Shown here: one piece after another, positions 42,201 through 49,544 of the stretch
Layout of the letters: the number at the start of each line of letters is the position of its first letter
How positions within the stretch are numbered: position 1 is the first letter of the stretch
Assembly (NCBI GenBank): GCA_039198065.1
Contig: JBCCTU010000008.1
Span: forward strand, 1 to 64,000
Direction: 5' to 3'
DNA: 64,000 bases
Source: CALHVX01 sp039198065
GTDB taxonomy: Bacteria; Pseudomonadota; Gammaproteobacteria; Pseudomonadales; Azotimanducaceae
Program-made: the position numbers and the translations under genes
Notes under the pieces: model-generated
Told to the model about the DNA's origin: nothing
Databases searched by the model: none
What the model saw: only the letters and a program-made list of their open reading frames with translations

Positions 42201-42304
42201 CGATCGCCCATCTCGAAGGTCAACGGCTGCGCGCTTCGGGCAAGGGTTGCCTGCTCCTCATCGGAGAGCGCGGAGAAAAACTCGGTGGTCGGCAGGCTAT
42301 CCAT
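39269..42304 (-). CDS. C39-peptidase ABC exporter with two cNMP-binding-like domains
   Basis: The product is 1011 aa. Two cyclic-nucleotide-binding folds sit at about 15-125 and 140-255; the second has the phosphate-cassette-like stretch GERACLLNQPAQLRAEA. The C39 peptidase (about 298-425) has its full active site: Q302, C308, H381 and D397. The membrane domain spans about 440-745. The ATPase (about 765-1005) has Walker A GPSGSGKST at 804-812, LSGGQ at 908-912 and Walker B VVFDEATS. It should cleave double-glycine leaders and export the cores at 36713 and 48708. The N-terminal sensors suggest control of export by a nucleotide or similar ligand. Confidence 0.95.
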   Translation of the reverse strand: MDSLPTTEFFSALSDEEQATLARSAQPLTFEMGDRIVDAGVPAEGVYLVLRGRVRLFEVVDGQERSAGFRRQSDVIAEMAALREYRHELALRASSRTELLLIPRAAFADVLAGNAKAEEFMATYAAIRATGGVVGQLFDLGGKVDADELRELVATVGIKAVAPGDVIVDQGDNDDRRLYVIRSGDVRLSHHDGEHSLQLGVAREGEFVGERACLLNQPAQLRAEAVSRVVLLVVPQATVKAMLRHNPSLRSLFEERIARVDRELARLAKVRELEAEPLLRLDIKTKARRGERVLKRFPLVPQAEEMDCGAACLTMICRYHGLSLTLGRVRELVGVGIDGASLDGIARAAEAMGFTARGVQASFGALKGFELPFIAHWEGYHFVVVYGLSDEHVWIADPGPGFRKLSVAEFERGWTGASLLLTPEDLKNGVGVQRSPWLRFAAYLKPHTGTIGHMFLAALVVQLLNLAPPIITQNVFDRVIVHDSQTLLLYLIIALVLAQAFAQFTTLMRGYLANYMVRGLDFALMSRFFRHTLALPVAFFANRRTGDVVARFHENATIRDFLTGQTIGTVLNVLMAFIYLTVLFLYSAKLTLLLLVMIVPIFLLTVLVTPRMKDYGRRTFEASTDAEGVLLETVTAAESVKGMGIERQARLKWEGRYVNALNVQYQAEGFRLKFDVASQLLNVLATSSVLFVGASMVISQELSIGQLIAFNMLSASVMTPLLGLVGLWDELHAAGIAIERLSDVLDLEPEQTTEALRSKIVLPELEGSVAFENVSFRYGEGGSPLVLKGVDFAMAPGEMVAVVGPSGSGKSTLAKLLVGFHTPTDGRVLIDGYDLKDVELNRFRSQVGYVMQSNLLFQGSVAENIAVGDDEPDRLRMVEAAKLADAHDFISAFPLGYEHNVGERGVGLSGGQIQRICIARALYRSPQIVVFDEATSALDTTSENNILDAMDGMLAGRTTLVIAHRFSTILRADRIVVLHNGSIAESGTHEELLAKRGMYYELIRNQMSEAA

Positions 42305-42310
42305 GCTCGG

Positions 42311-43054
42311 CTACACCTCGACACCGATGTCCTGCGCCGCTCGCTGCAGCCATTCGTTTCTCAGCCGCTGACGAATCGTGCTGCGCGTCTCGTCATCGAG
42401 GCGCGCCTCACTGCGGGTAAACACCGAAAAAATCTCGAAGGAGCCGTCATCGAGGGCGATCGGACCAAGCACGTCGTTGTCCTTCGCACCGAACACCTTC
42501 GACTCCAGATCCTCGGCAAGCGTACCCCGGTACACCTTTCCGATGAGCCCACCACTGCCCGCTGTGTCGACAGTCGACACCTCCCGGGCCATGTCCTGGA
42601 ACGACGACTCCCCTTCATTGACCAGAGCAATGATTTCCCGGGCCTGACTCTCGCTTGGGACAACGATGTGACCGATCTCTACCGATTCGTAGTCCGGCTT
42701 ACAGCGCTGAAAGTGCGCCTCCACTGCAGCGTCATCCACCAGCGTGTCCAGTAGCTTCGACGCCAGCAGACCGTCTTCAATAAACGCCTCGTAGTCTTCG
42801 AGCGTTGCTCCGGCGGCATCGAGGAACTCATTCGCATCGACCACGCGGTACAGGCCGTGGACCCGACGATGATTTTCCACTGCGGCCTGCAGCTCCTCGG
42901 TCGTCACTTCCACACCCTGCTTGCGCGCGGCAGTCGCCGTCATCTTTTCCTGAATGAGATCACCGGCCACATCCGCAAAGCGACCGGTCAACTTGAGCCA
43001 GCGCACAACGTCCGTGCTGTCCAGCTCCGTCTTGCCTACTCGTGCCACCTTCAT
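42311..43054 (-). CDS. Cytoplasmic PpiC-type peptidyl-prolyl isomerase
   Basis: The product is about 247 aa with ATG 43054 chosen for GAGGAG 6 nt upstream. It has a SurA/PrsA-like N-terminal helical chaperone part and a parvulin domain (about 130-225: IGHIVVPSESQAREIIALV, then GSGGLIGKVYRGTL). Unlike SurA it has no signal peptide, so it should act in the cytoplasm, where it could keep precursors soluble for the exporter. It lies 6 bp upstream of the exporter gene. Parvulins beside HlyD/C39 exporters recur in other peptide-secretion clusters. Confidence 0.85.
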   Translation of the reverse strand: MKVARVGKTELDSTDVVRWLKLTGRFADVAGDLIQEKMTATAARKQGVEVTTEELQAAVENHRRVHGLYRVVDANEFLDAAGATLEDYEAFIEDGLLASKLLDTLVDDAAVEAHFQRCKPDYESVEIGHIVVPSESQAREIIALVNEGESSFQDMAREVSTVDTAGSGGLIGKVYRGTLAEDLESKVFGAKDNDVLGPIALDDGSFEIFSVFTRSEARLDDETRSTIRQRLRNEWLQRAAQDIGVEV

Positions 43055-43110
43055 TGCAGTCTCCTCATTCGAATAACTCATTTCCCAAACCCGCGAGAGC
43101 TTTCGCAGCG

Positions 43111-44463
43111 TCAGTTGAAGCGCCGAAGCGGATCGAGCACGAAGTCGATCGCTCGCCGTTCGCGAACCACGATTTCAGCCGTTGCGTTCATGCCATAGCG
43201 CAGCCCGACCGGGCCGCTTTCCGTTTGAATGGCATCGGTCGCCACATGAATGCGGCCGTCGTAGGCGGGCGCTGCGCCTTTCTCCACTCGTGCAATGGAC
43301 GGCGAAACGTAGTCCAGCCGCCCTTCGACAAGGCCATAGTTCTGGTAGGGAAACGCGTTGAACTTGATCTTTACGGGCTGTCCGACGGTTACGAAGCCGC
43401 GGTCTTTTTCAGCAATGCGGACCCGCAGTACTTTCCGGGCGTCGCCCGGCGCAACGCTCATGAGAGGCTCGGACGATCGCACCTTGTCGCCGGGTTGCGT
43501 GAACGGTAGCTCCGTCACCACCCCGGACGTCGGTGAATAGATTTTCAGGAAGTTGTCGTCATCGAAGTTTTCGAAACTGAGCTCCTCTGCCGCCTTAGCC
43601 GCGGCTGAGGCACTGCGGAAGCGGAGCTCGACCCGAGCTTCTTCGCGCTCCATTTTCGCGAGCAGAGTATCCAACTCGATCTTGGCTTCAGCCCGTTGTT
43701 GGGCAGCCGTGGCGAGCTTCTCATCTGCCTGGGCCAGGGTGTTGTTGAGCTCATATTCGAGCGCCGCGAGACGCGCATCAGCTGTGCGACTCTGATCTTC
43801 AGCATCGAGCAGGGCGTTGCGCTTCTGTTCCACCTGCAGTCGCGAAACCCCACCACCGCCCGCGGTCTGGAACAGGCGCTCGTACTGAGCCAGCTCTTCT
43901 TCCGCGTTCGCCCGCGCCCGCCGCGCGCGTTCAACGGCGGACTGAGCTTCCACGAGCCGCGCCCGCTGGGCCTCGGCAAGGCGTACGAGTCCGTCAGCGC
44001 GACGTTGCTCGTAGTCTCGGCTGAGAAACTCGTAGCGCTGTTGCAGCGCCTGTGCACGCTGCTGCATCAAAGCCCGCTGGGCCGGAAAGCCCCGATACTC
44101 GAGCTCGGCCTCGGCAAGCTGCAGCTTCGCCTCCACGAGCTTGCCCGCCGCATCGATCGCCCCGCGCGCCTTGATGCGTGCCACGATGTCTCCAGCCTGA
44201 ACCGGCGCACCGACGCTGGCATACACGGCCACCAGCTCACCATCTATGGGAGCGTAGACACGCCGCAGATCCCCCTCCGGTACCAACGATCCGGCCGCCG
44301 AGACAATCACGTCGATCTTCGCGAAATAGGCCCAAACGGCGATCGAAACGAGCAGCAACGCGACGAGCGCATTGACCACCCGCACGAGAACTGAAGGGCG
44401 GCCCAGTATCAACGCAACCCCATCTGCCGAGTGGCGCTTAAGCAGCGCTTCTTCCGCACTCAC
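43111..44463 (-). CDS. HlyD-family periplasmic adaptor
   Basis: The 450-aa membrane-fusion protein has one N-terminal membrane helix (about 27-48), a split lipoyl domain (VYAPIDGELVAVYASVGAPV near 69-88 and IYSPTSGVVTELPF near 309-322), a long alpha-hairpin coiled coil (about 105-290) and a C-terminal barrel. It links the inner-membrane ABC exporter to the outer-membrane channel. The GTG start overlaps the FHA gene's stop (GTGA). The hairpin is long, as in type I secretion adaptors. Confidence 0.93.
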   Translation of the reverse strand: MSAEEALLKRHSADGVALILGRPSVLVRVVNALVALLLVSIAVWAYFAKIDVIVSAAGSLVPEGDLRRVYAPIDGELVAVYASVGAPVQAGDIVARIKARGAIDAAGKLVEAKLQLAEAELEYRGFPAQRALMQQRAQALQQRYEFLSRDYEQRRADGLVRLAEAQRARLVEAQSAVERARRARANAEEELAQYERLFQTAGGGGVSRLQVEQKRNALLDAEDQSRTADARLAALEYELNNTLAQADEKLATAAQQRAEAKIELDTLLAKMEREEARVELRFRSASAAAKAAEELSFENFDDDNFLKIYSPTSGVVTELPFTQPGDKVRSSEPLMSVAPGDARKVLRVRIAEKDRGFVTVGQPVKIKFNAFPYQNYGLVEGRLDYVSPSIARVEKGAAPAYDGRIHVATDAIQTESGPVGLRYGMNATAEIVVRERRAIDFVLDPLRRFN

Positions 44464-46847
44464 GATTCAGCGTCCAGCGTGGGCAGTAACGCAAGCTTTT
44501 GCTGCGCCAGGTCTTCACCCAGCACGTAGCGCAGGGACAAAAGCGCATTGCGTTGCCGGGCCACTTCTTGGCGCGCCGCGGCGTGTCGGCTGTCGAGAGA
44601 TTCCGGCGGTTCAAGTTCCAGCAGCGAAAAGAGGCGTTGCGCCTGAGTCAGCGTGGCTAAGCTTTCACTTAGCTGGGCTGCCAGTTCTCGATAGCTCGGA
44701 GACACTTCGCTTTCAAGCCGCAGGCCACCGCTCACGCCCTGGAATCGCTGCATGTAGCTATCCCACAACGCAACACCGGCCTGCGCCTGACGCTCCGCAT
44801 TGGCCGCCGCGCGTTCGCGTTGGCTGCTGAAGTCATCGGTCAGCGCATCCCGCAGAAACACATCTTCGTTAGGATCAAGGCGGGCGTAGAAATCGATAAC
44901 CGCGTCGGCGTAATCTTCCGTGCCAACCAGATTCAGCAGATCGGCAAAGCCCTGCTGCAACTCCGCAAAGCGTCGCCGCTGATTTTCAATCGGTCCGGTC
45001 CACGCGCTGTCCGCATCGACCGACAGCGAGCGCACAGCCGCTTCGAGCTTGCCTTGCTGCCACAGACGCCGAGCTTCGGTCAGCTGCGCCCAACGACGCT
45101 GCGCAAGCTGTCGTTCGGTCCCAAGCCCGGCCGCTTGTGCGCGAAAGAAGGTTGTCGCGAAGTCAAAGTCCGCCGTTTGCGCGAGAAACGTCTCCAAATC
45201 GCCCGTGGATCGCGACGCAGCAATCTCCGCCCAGCCCTCAAGGTCCTCAAGGAATCGATCCATAGCGAGGATTTGCGGATGAGTCTCTACAAACCGCTCC
45301 GTAGACCGGCGCGCCGTTGCAAATTCACCGGCATCGAGTTGCGTTTCGACCTGCTGCTTGAGTTCATCAAGCGCATTCAATCGATCCAACCCATCGCCCT
45401 GGATCGCACGAATGCGGCTCATAGCTTGGGTATGTACCGTCGCCAACGAGTCGTAGCTGTCGGTAAAGCGACGCAGCAGGCGTGTGTACTGGTCCGCATT
45501 CGCCTGCCAATGCTCGGCAAGCTGGCGCAACTCGACGTTGTCGGTCGCCGCACTGACGTTGACCTGCGTCGCCTGACCCCGGGACACCTCCGCGAGTTCT
45601 ACCATCCAACGCAACAGTGCGACCGTCCGGTTAGTTTCAAGCTCAGGCGCGAGCGCCAGGATGTCGCCGAGATAGCGTCGCGCGCTAGCCGGCTGTTCCG
45701 CATCCATGCGCTCGATCCAGCCCGGCAGCACAGCGCGCTCAAAGGTTGATGCGAGCAACTGACTCGCAGCATCGTCGGTGGGCTTATCCGCGGCGAAGGT
45801 CGAAGCGAGAGCAAGCGCTGCCTGCGACTCCTGCTGCCGAAGCAATCGTTCAATGTCCTGGGGGCGTGTGTCCCGCAGCGCAACGCCGGCGATGAGCGCC
45901 ACCACCAACAGCGGTCCGCCAACCAGCACCCCGAGCTGGCGGGCCCGCAGATAGGGCCAACGCTGCCAGCGCACACGCAGAGCGCGCAGCAACGAGCCGG
46001 CATTCATGGCTGCTGTCGCGCCTTGGGCTGGTTCGTGATCGCCGGTTTTCGTGCGTTGCGCGGGTGCTGCGTCGCAATACACGTCAAGAAACGAGCCAGC
46101 GGAGGAAATCATTACCGTCCCGTCAGGCAACGCCTGTTCGGTGATCGGTGCCTTAGCATCACTGATCTGGATCGATACGGAAAAGGAAAACCGGCGGTGA
46201 CCGAAGCGGACTTCGTCGCCAGAGCTGAGTTCAACCGCCTGATCCTTCATTAACTCGCCGTTGTGCCAGGAGCCGTTGGTGCTACCGAGATCTTCAAGCA
46301 GCAGCGTGTCGCCCGCCCGATAGATGTGCGCGTGACGCCGCGACAGAAAGCTCATGGGTTCCGGCAGTTGCTCGCGGTAGCCGGCGAAGTGGCCATCCGC
46401 GCTCGACATCAGCATCGGAAATTCGGTCACGGCAAGCGGAGCAATGGCACCATCGTCATCGACCGGTGTTAGGAGCAGCTGCACCGCTGCAGATACAGGT
46501 TCAAGGAGCCGCGTCGCATCGGCTACCGCGGCGCTGACGTTCTCAAGGCGTAGCTCGAGGTGCTTACCAAAGGTCAACACATCGCCGGGACGCAGCGGTA
46601 CCGGCACGGTGCCGGCGGGTTCACCGTTGTGCAACGTCGCACCGGATTCGCTCAAGTCCAGCAGCAACGGCGTGTCGCCTTCGCAGATGATGCGCGCGTG
46701 GCGGGTTTCAACGCCCGCCAGTCGGTCATCGCCAAACCGCACGAGCGCTGGCTGTGAAGCCCCGATTGCGGTCAATGGTCCATCGAGCACGAGCGGTTCC
46801 GCGCTCGGGTCGAACGTCGGCTTGAGCACCATAGAAGTCGCCGCCAT
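44460..46847 (-). CDS. Membrane protein with two FHA domains
   Basis: The product is 795 aa. FHA-2 (about 138-225) has the intact phosphothreonine-binding signature SRRHAHIYR (169-177) and LGSTNGSWHNG (188-198). FHA-1 (about 17-102) keeps only TRHARI and SGATLHNG and is likely degenerate. A membrane helix at 305-324 divides the cytoplasmic FHA part from a periplasmic coiled-coil region of about 470 residues. It is the second gene of the exporter operon. FHA domains bind pThr peptides, so this protein may couple a Ser/Thr kinase such as the one at 29073 to exporter assembly or activity. Confidence 0.9.
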   Translation of the reverse strand: MAATSMVLKPTFDPSAEPLVLDGPLTAIGASQPALVRFGDDRLAGVETRHARIICEGDTPLLLDLSESGATLHNGEPAGTVPVPLRPGDVLTFGKHLELRLENVSAAVADATRLLEPVSAAVQLLLTPVDDDGAIAPLAVTEFPMLMSSADGHFAGYREQLPEPMSFLSRRHAHIYRAGDTLLLEDLGSTNGSWHNGELMKDQAVELSSGDEVRFGHRRFSFSVSIQISDAKAPITEQALPDGTVMISSAGSFLDVYCDAAPAQRTKTGDHEPAQGATAAMNAGSLLRALRVRWQRWPYLRARQLGVLVGGPLLVVALIAGVALRDTRPQDIERLLRQQESQAALALASTFAADKPTDDAASQLLASTFERAVLPGWIERMDAEQPASARRYLGDILALAPELETNRTVALLRWMVELAEVSRGQATQVNVSAATDNVELRQLAEHWQANADQYTRLLRRFTDSYDSLATVHTQAMSRIRAIQGDGLDRLNALDELKQQVETQLDAGEFATARRSTERFVETHPQILAMDRFLEDLEGWAEIAASRSTGDLETFLAQTADFDFATTFFRAQAAGLGTERQLAQRRWAQLTEARRLWQQGKLEAAVRSLSVDADSAWTGPIENQRRRFAELQQGFADLLNLVGTEDYADAVIDFYARLDPNEDVFLRDALTDDFSSQRERAAANAERQAQAGVALWDSYMQRFQGVSGGLRLESEVSPSYRELAAQLSESLATLTQAQRLFSLLELEPPESLDSRHAAARQEVARQRNALLSLRYVLGEDLAQQKLALLPTLDAES

Positions 46848-48307
46848 TACAGCGCTGCCTCAGCCACAACGTCTGCATCCCAGCCGCCACCCAACGCTTT
46901 GTAGAGTTGGACCGTATCGCTGAGGATGTTCTGGTGAACCTCGAGCATGGCGCGATCAACAGCGAGCAAGCGTCGCTGTGATTCAAGTACTTCGAGCTGA
47001 TTCACGAGGCCCAGTTCGAGCTGCGCCTGGGTCTGCTGTGCCACCTGACGCAGCTTGGTCAGCTCCGCTTCAATGGCGTCGCGCTGCCGTCGCCGGTTTT
47101 CTATGTTCAATAGCGCGCTCTCGACCTCCTGAAATGCTGCCAGCACCGCCCGGCGGTACTCGGCCTCGCGGGTCTGTGCCGTTGCCGATGTAGTACGTAG
47201 CCGTGCCCGCACGGTCGGATCGAAGACGGGAATCTGAACCGAGGGTCCGACACCGAAGGTGAGCGACTTCACGAACGTCGACAGAGTCGCACTGGCCAGA
47301 TCGCTGCCGCCGTTACCGTTGCCCGTTAAGCGGATACTCGGTAAGCGGGCGAGCCGTGCTTGCCCGACGAGTTCGTGGGCCTCGAGAACACGGTACTCAG
47401 CAGCAACGACGTCGGGCCGACGAGACAGCAGCTCCGACGGTAGACCGGCAGGAATCGGGAGCTCCTGTACCGTCGTCGTTAGCGGCGCCGTCGCGATCGC
47501 CAACTCATCAGCCGGAACGCCGAGCAGCGTCGCGAGCGTAAGTTCTGCCAGATCACGCTGCCGCTGAAGCTCAAGTCGCCCGCGTTCGATGCTCGTGACT
47601 TCGGCCTGCTGCCGCAGCACCTCGGTGTTGCTAACCAGCCCCTCGCGCTGCTGATTCGTAAAGATCTTCAGTGCGGCCTGAGCGGCTTCAAGGGAGCGGT
47701 CCTGAATATCGCTCTGTTCATCCAGCTGACGCAGCAGGAAGTAGGACGTCGCGACCTGGCTGACCGTGCGCAGATATACGGCACGCCAATCCGCTTCGCT
47801 CGCCCGGTACGCGGCTCGACGGGCCTTAACGCCCTGCTCCAGCTTGCCCCAGGTATCGAGTTCCCAGCTGAGCTGCGTATTGGCGCCGTAGTTTTCCGTG
47901 GTGCTGAACTTGCCCGTGAACGGGTTTCGAGCGCCGTCGGCACTGATGTTAGAACCGGCGGTGAGCGACGGCAGTCGAGCGGCATTCACCTGACCAATCG
48001 CTGTCTCAGCTTCCTGGACCCGAGCGACAGCAATTCGCAGGTCAAGGTTGCCTGCAATGCTGCGGTCGATCAGATCATTCAGAACCGGATCTCGAAAACC
48101 GCTCCACCAATCGGGCTGAATCGCCTGAGCGGCAGCGAGGGCAGCAGGCTCTGCCTGTCGGTAGCCGTCTGGAGCGACCACGTCGGGACGTCGGTACTCG
48201 TCCGTCGCGACAGCGCTGCAGCCCAACGCAAGCAAACCGAGCAGTCCGGTACTCGCGCGGGCGAGCGTACGAGCGACGGTGCCGCCCCGCTGGCTCAGTC
48301 GATTCAT
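46847..48307 (-). CDS. NodT-type outer-membrane channel lipoprotein
   Basis: The 486-aa TolC-like factor has a lipobox LALGC with Cys30, and the family start EYRRPDVVAPDGYRQ. Two outer-membrane-efflux repeats contain WWSGFRDPVLNDLIDRSIAGN and, in the second half, LSRRPDVVAAEYRVLEAH. It provides the outer-membrane conduit of the export system. NodT channels usually serve RND pumps; here the channel leads a type I secretion operon. The stop overlaps the FHA start (TAATG). Confidence 0.93.
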   Translation of the reverse strand: MNRLSQRGGTVARTLARASTGLLGLLALGCSAVATDEYRRPDVVAPDGYRQAEPAALAAAQAIQPDWWSGFRDPVLNDLIDRSIAGNLDLRIAVARVQEAETAIGQVNAARLPSLTAGSNISADGARNPFTGKFSTTENYGANTQLSWELDTWGKLEQGVKARRAAYRASEADWRAVYLRTVSQVATSYFLLRQLDEQSDIQDRSLEAAQAALKIFTNQQREGLVSNTEVLRQQAEVTSIERGRLELQRQRDLAELTLATLLGVPADELAIATAPLTTTVQELPIPAGLPSELLSRRPDVVAAEYRVLEAHELVGQARLARLPSIRLTGNGNGGSDLASATLSTFVKSLTFGVGPSVQIPVFDPTVRARLRTTSATAQTREAEYRRAVLAAFQEVESALLNIENRRRQRDAIEAELTKLRQVAQQTQAQLELGLVNQLEVLESQRRLLAVDRAMLEVHQNILSDTVQLYKALGGGWDADVVAEAAL

Positions 48308-48642
48308 CGTTGCTCTCGCCCCGTTTAATTCCGTTCACCTGCTAAAGCGCAAGCGGACCGAATTTCGGGTCAGGCAAAGGGCGATTTCGTCGCCTGCGGG
48401 CCAAACTTTTTGAAAATCTGTTGGATTGAACGCGCCGCTCTGGCCGTGATGGGGTCCCATGTCTGTCCCGCGGGGAGCAACGCATGGTTGGCCATAACCC
48501 AACATCAGAAGAAGAGTGTTGTTTTTTAGAAAACACTTTAGCGGCCACTAGCCAAGGGCCCCTGCCCGCAAGAAGACCGTAAAGTTTCCTAAATAACTGT
48601 TTTATATATCGTTTTCGATTCTTTACGCACGACTCAAGAGAA
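48308..48642. promoter_or_regulatory. Divergent control region of exporter and peptide B
   Basis: This region separates the exporter operon (minus) from peptide gene B (plus) and contains no gene. TGGCCATAAC at 48489-48498, flanked as GGTT-N6-AACC, recurs upstream of peptide A (36561-36570). It is a possible enhancer element for the activator. An AT-rich stretch at about 48570-48620 precedes the sigma-54 promoter. I see no sigma-54 site facing the exporter operon. Confidence 0.45.
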
Positions 48643-48659
48643 CTGGCACAGCGCCTGCA
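48643..48659 (+). promoter_or_regulatory. Sigma-54 promoter of peptide gene B
   Basis: It is identical over 17 bp (CTGGCACAGCGCCTGCA) to the promoter of peptide A and lies at the same place, 49 bp before the ATG at 48708. Conservation of both position and sequence, while much of the surrounding DNA differs, argues for function. Confidence 0.82.
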
Positions 48660-48707
48660 GTAACCCAGGTGTCGAAACGACCTAAGCCAAACCAGGAGAC
48701 TCACACC

Positions 48708-48917
48708 ATGGCACGCATCACCCTCAACGACCTTGAGCAGAATGATTCCCTCAACCGAGCCGCCATGGCGGACGCCAAAGGGGGCTGGTTCTTCTACTAC
48801 AACGTCTTCAATCCGTATCAGAACCTCTTCGGTTGGAACATGCAGAACAACTGGATCGCCCGCGGCAACGCCTTCGACAACCAGCACAACAACTTCATTA
48901 GCTTCCTGCGCTCATAA
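48708..48917 (+). CDS. Double-glycine leader precursor peptide B
   Basis: The product is 69 aa. The leader (MARITLNDLEQNDSLNRAAM, then ADAKGG) differs from that of precursor A at about nine of 26 positions. The 43-residue core differs at only one (Asn instead of Ser at core position 22). The DNA of the core is also nearly identical to copy A. AGGAG lies 9 nt upstream, and the promoter is sigma-54 type. The gene is divergent from the exporter operon. Together with peptide A it brackets the whole export cluster. The function is unknown, and no immunity gene is recognisable. Confidence 0.85.
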   Translation: MARITLNDLEQNDSLNRAAMADAKGGWFFYYNVFNPYQNLFGWNMQNNWIARGNAFDNQHNNFISFLRS

Positions 48918-48986
48918 AGTCTTCTTTATGACCGTACGCGTTCAACAGAACGCGCCCGCCGTCCGCTGCCGGGTTAGACAGCGGAC
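48913..48986 (+). terminator. Three hairpins after peptide gene B
   Basis: CATAAAG/CTTTATG (48913-48930, across the stop codon), CGCGTTC/GAACGCG (48937-48954) and GTCCGCTG/CAGCGGAC (48961-48986) are all perfect. None has a U-run. They probably stabilise the peptide mRNA or end it with the help of Rho. Confidence 0.45.
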
Positions 48987-49199
48987 TCGCGGCAACCGAA
49001 GGAACGCCGTACAGTGGTGATCGCGCCGGATCGGACACGAGTGCGACTCCGAATGGACGACAGCAAACGAGCGACGATGAAGACCGGAGCGGCTCTGCTG
49101 CTGCCGGCGCTCCTTTCCCCAGGACTCGCCCGTTGTCGTGCGATGGATCGCGGCTTGGACCGAGAGCCAACGGCAATTGCGAGCAACCGGGGATTACCC

Positions 49200-49544
49200 A
49201 TGCAGGTACAGTATCTTGAGATCGTGACGCCGGCGGTCGATGCGTTGTGCGCGCAGTATGCGGCCGCTCACAGTGTGACCTTCAGCAGCCCAGACGCCGC
49301 CCTCGGCGGCGCGCGTACCGCACGGCTCGGCGACGGCGCCTTGTTGGGTATCCGCGCGCCACTGCGGGAAGACGAAGCCCCGGTTGTTCGCCCCTACATG
49401 CTCGTAGACGACCTCGAGGCCGCGGTAGCCGCAGCCCAGGAGGCGGGCGCTACACTCGCTTTGCCGCCCATGGAGTTAGCCGGGCATGGCCGCTGTGCCA
49501 TCGTTATTCAGGGGGGCATCGACTGCGGGTTCTGGCAGCACTAG
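49200..49544 (+). CDS. VOC (glyoxalase-like) family protein
   Basis: The 114-aa single-domain protein begins QYLEIVTPAVDALCAQYAAA and contains RPYMLVDDLEAAVAAAQEAG and the ending GRCAIVIQGGIDCGFWQH, typical of short vicinal-oxygen-chelate proteins that dimerise. I choose the ATG at 49200, after GGGGA, rather than open-frame starts back to 49014. The substrate is unknown. The gene is convergent with the sulfatase gene and overlaps it by 4 bp. Confidence 0.75.
   Translation: MQVQYLEIVTPAVDALCAQYAAAHSVTFSSPDAALGGARTARLGDGALLGIRAPLREDEAPVVRPYMLVDDLEAAVAAAQEAGATLALPPMELAGHGRCAIVIQGGIDCGFWQH

Noticed and set aside
41345..42754. A 469-codon plus-strand open frame opposite the exporter and isomerase genes
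   Set aside because: It crosses the boundary of two well-supported genes and has no motif; it is a shadow.
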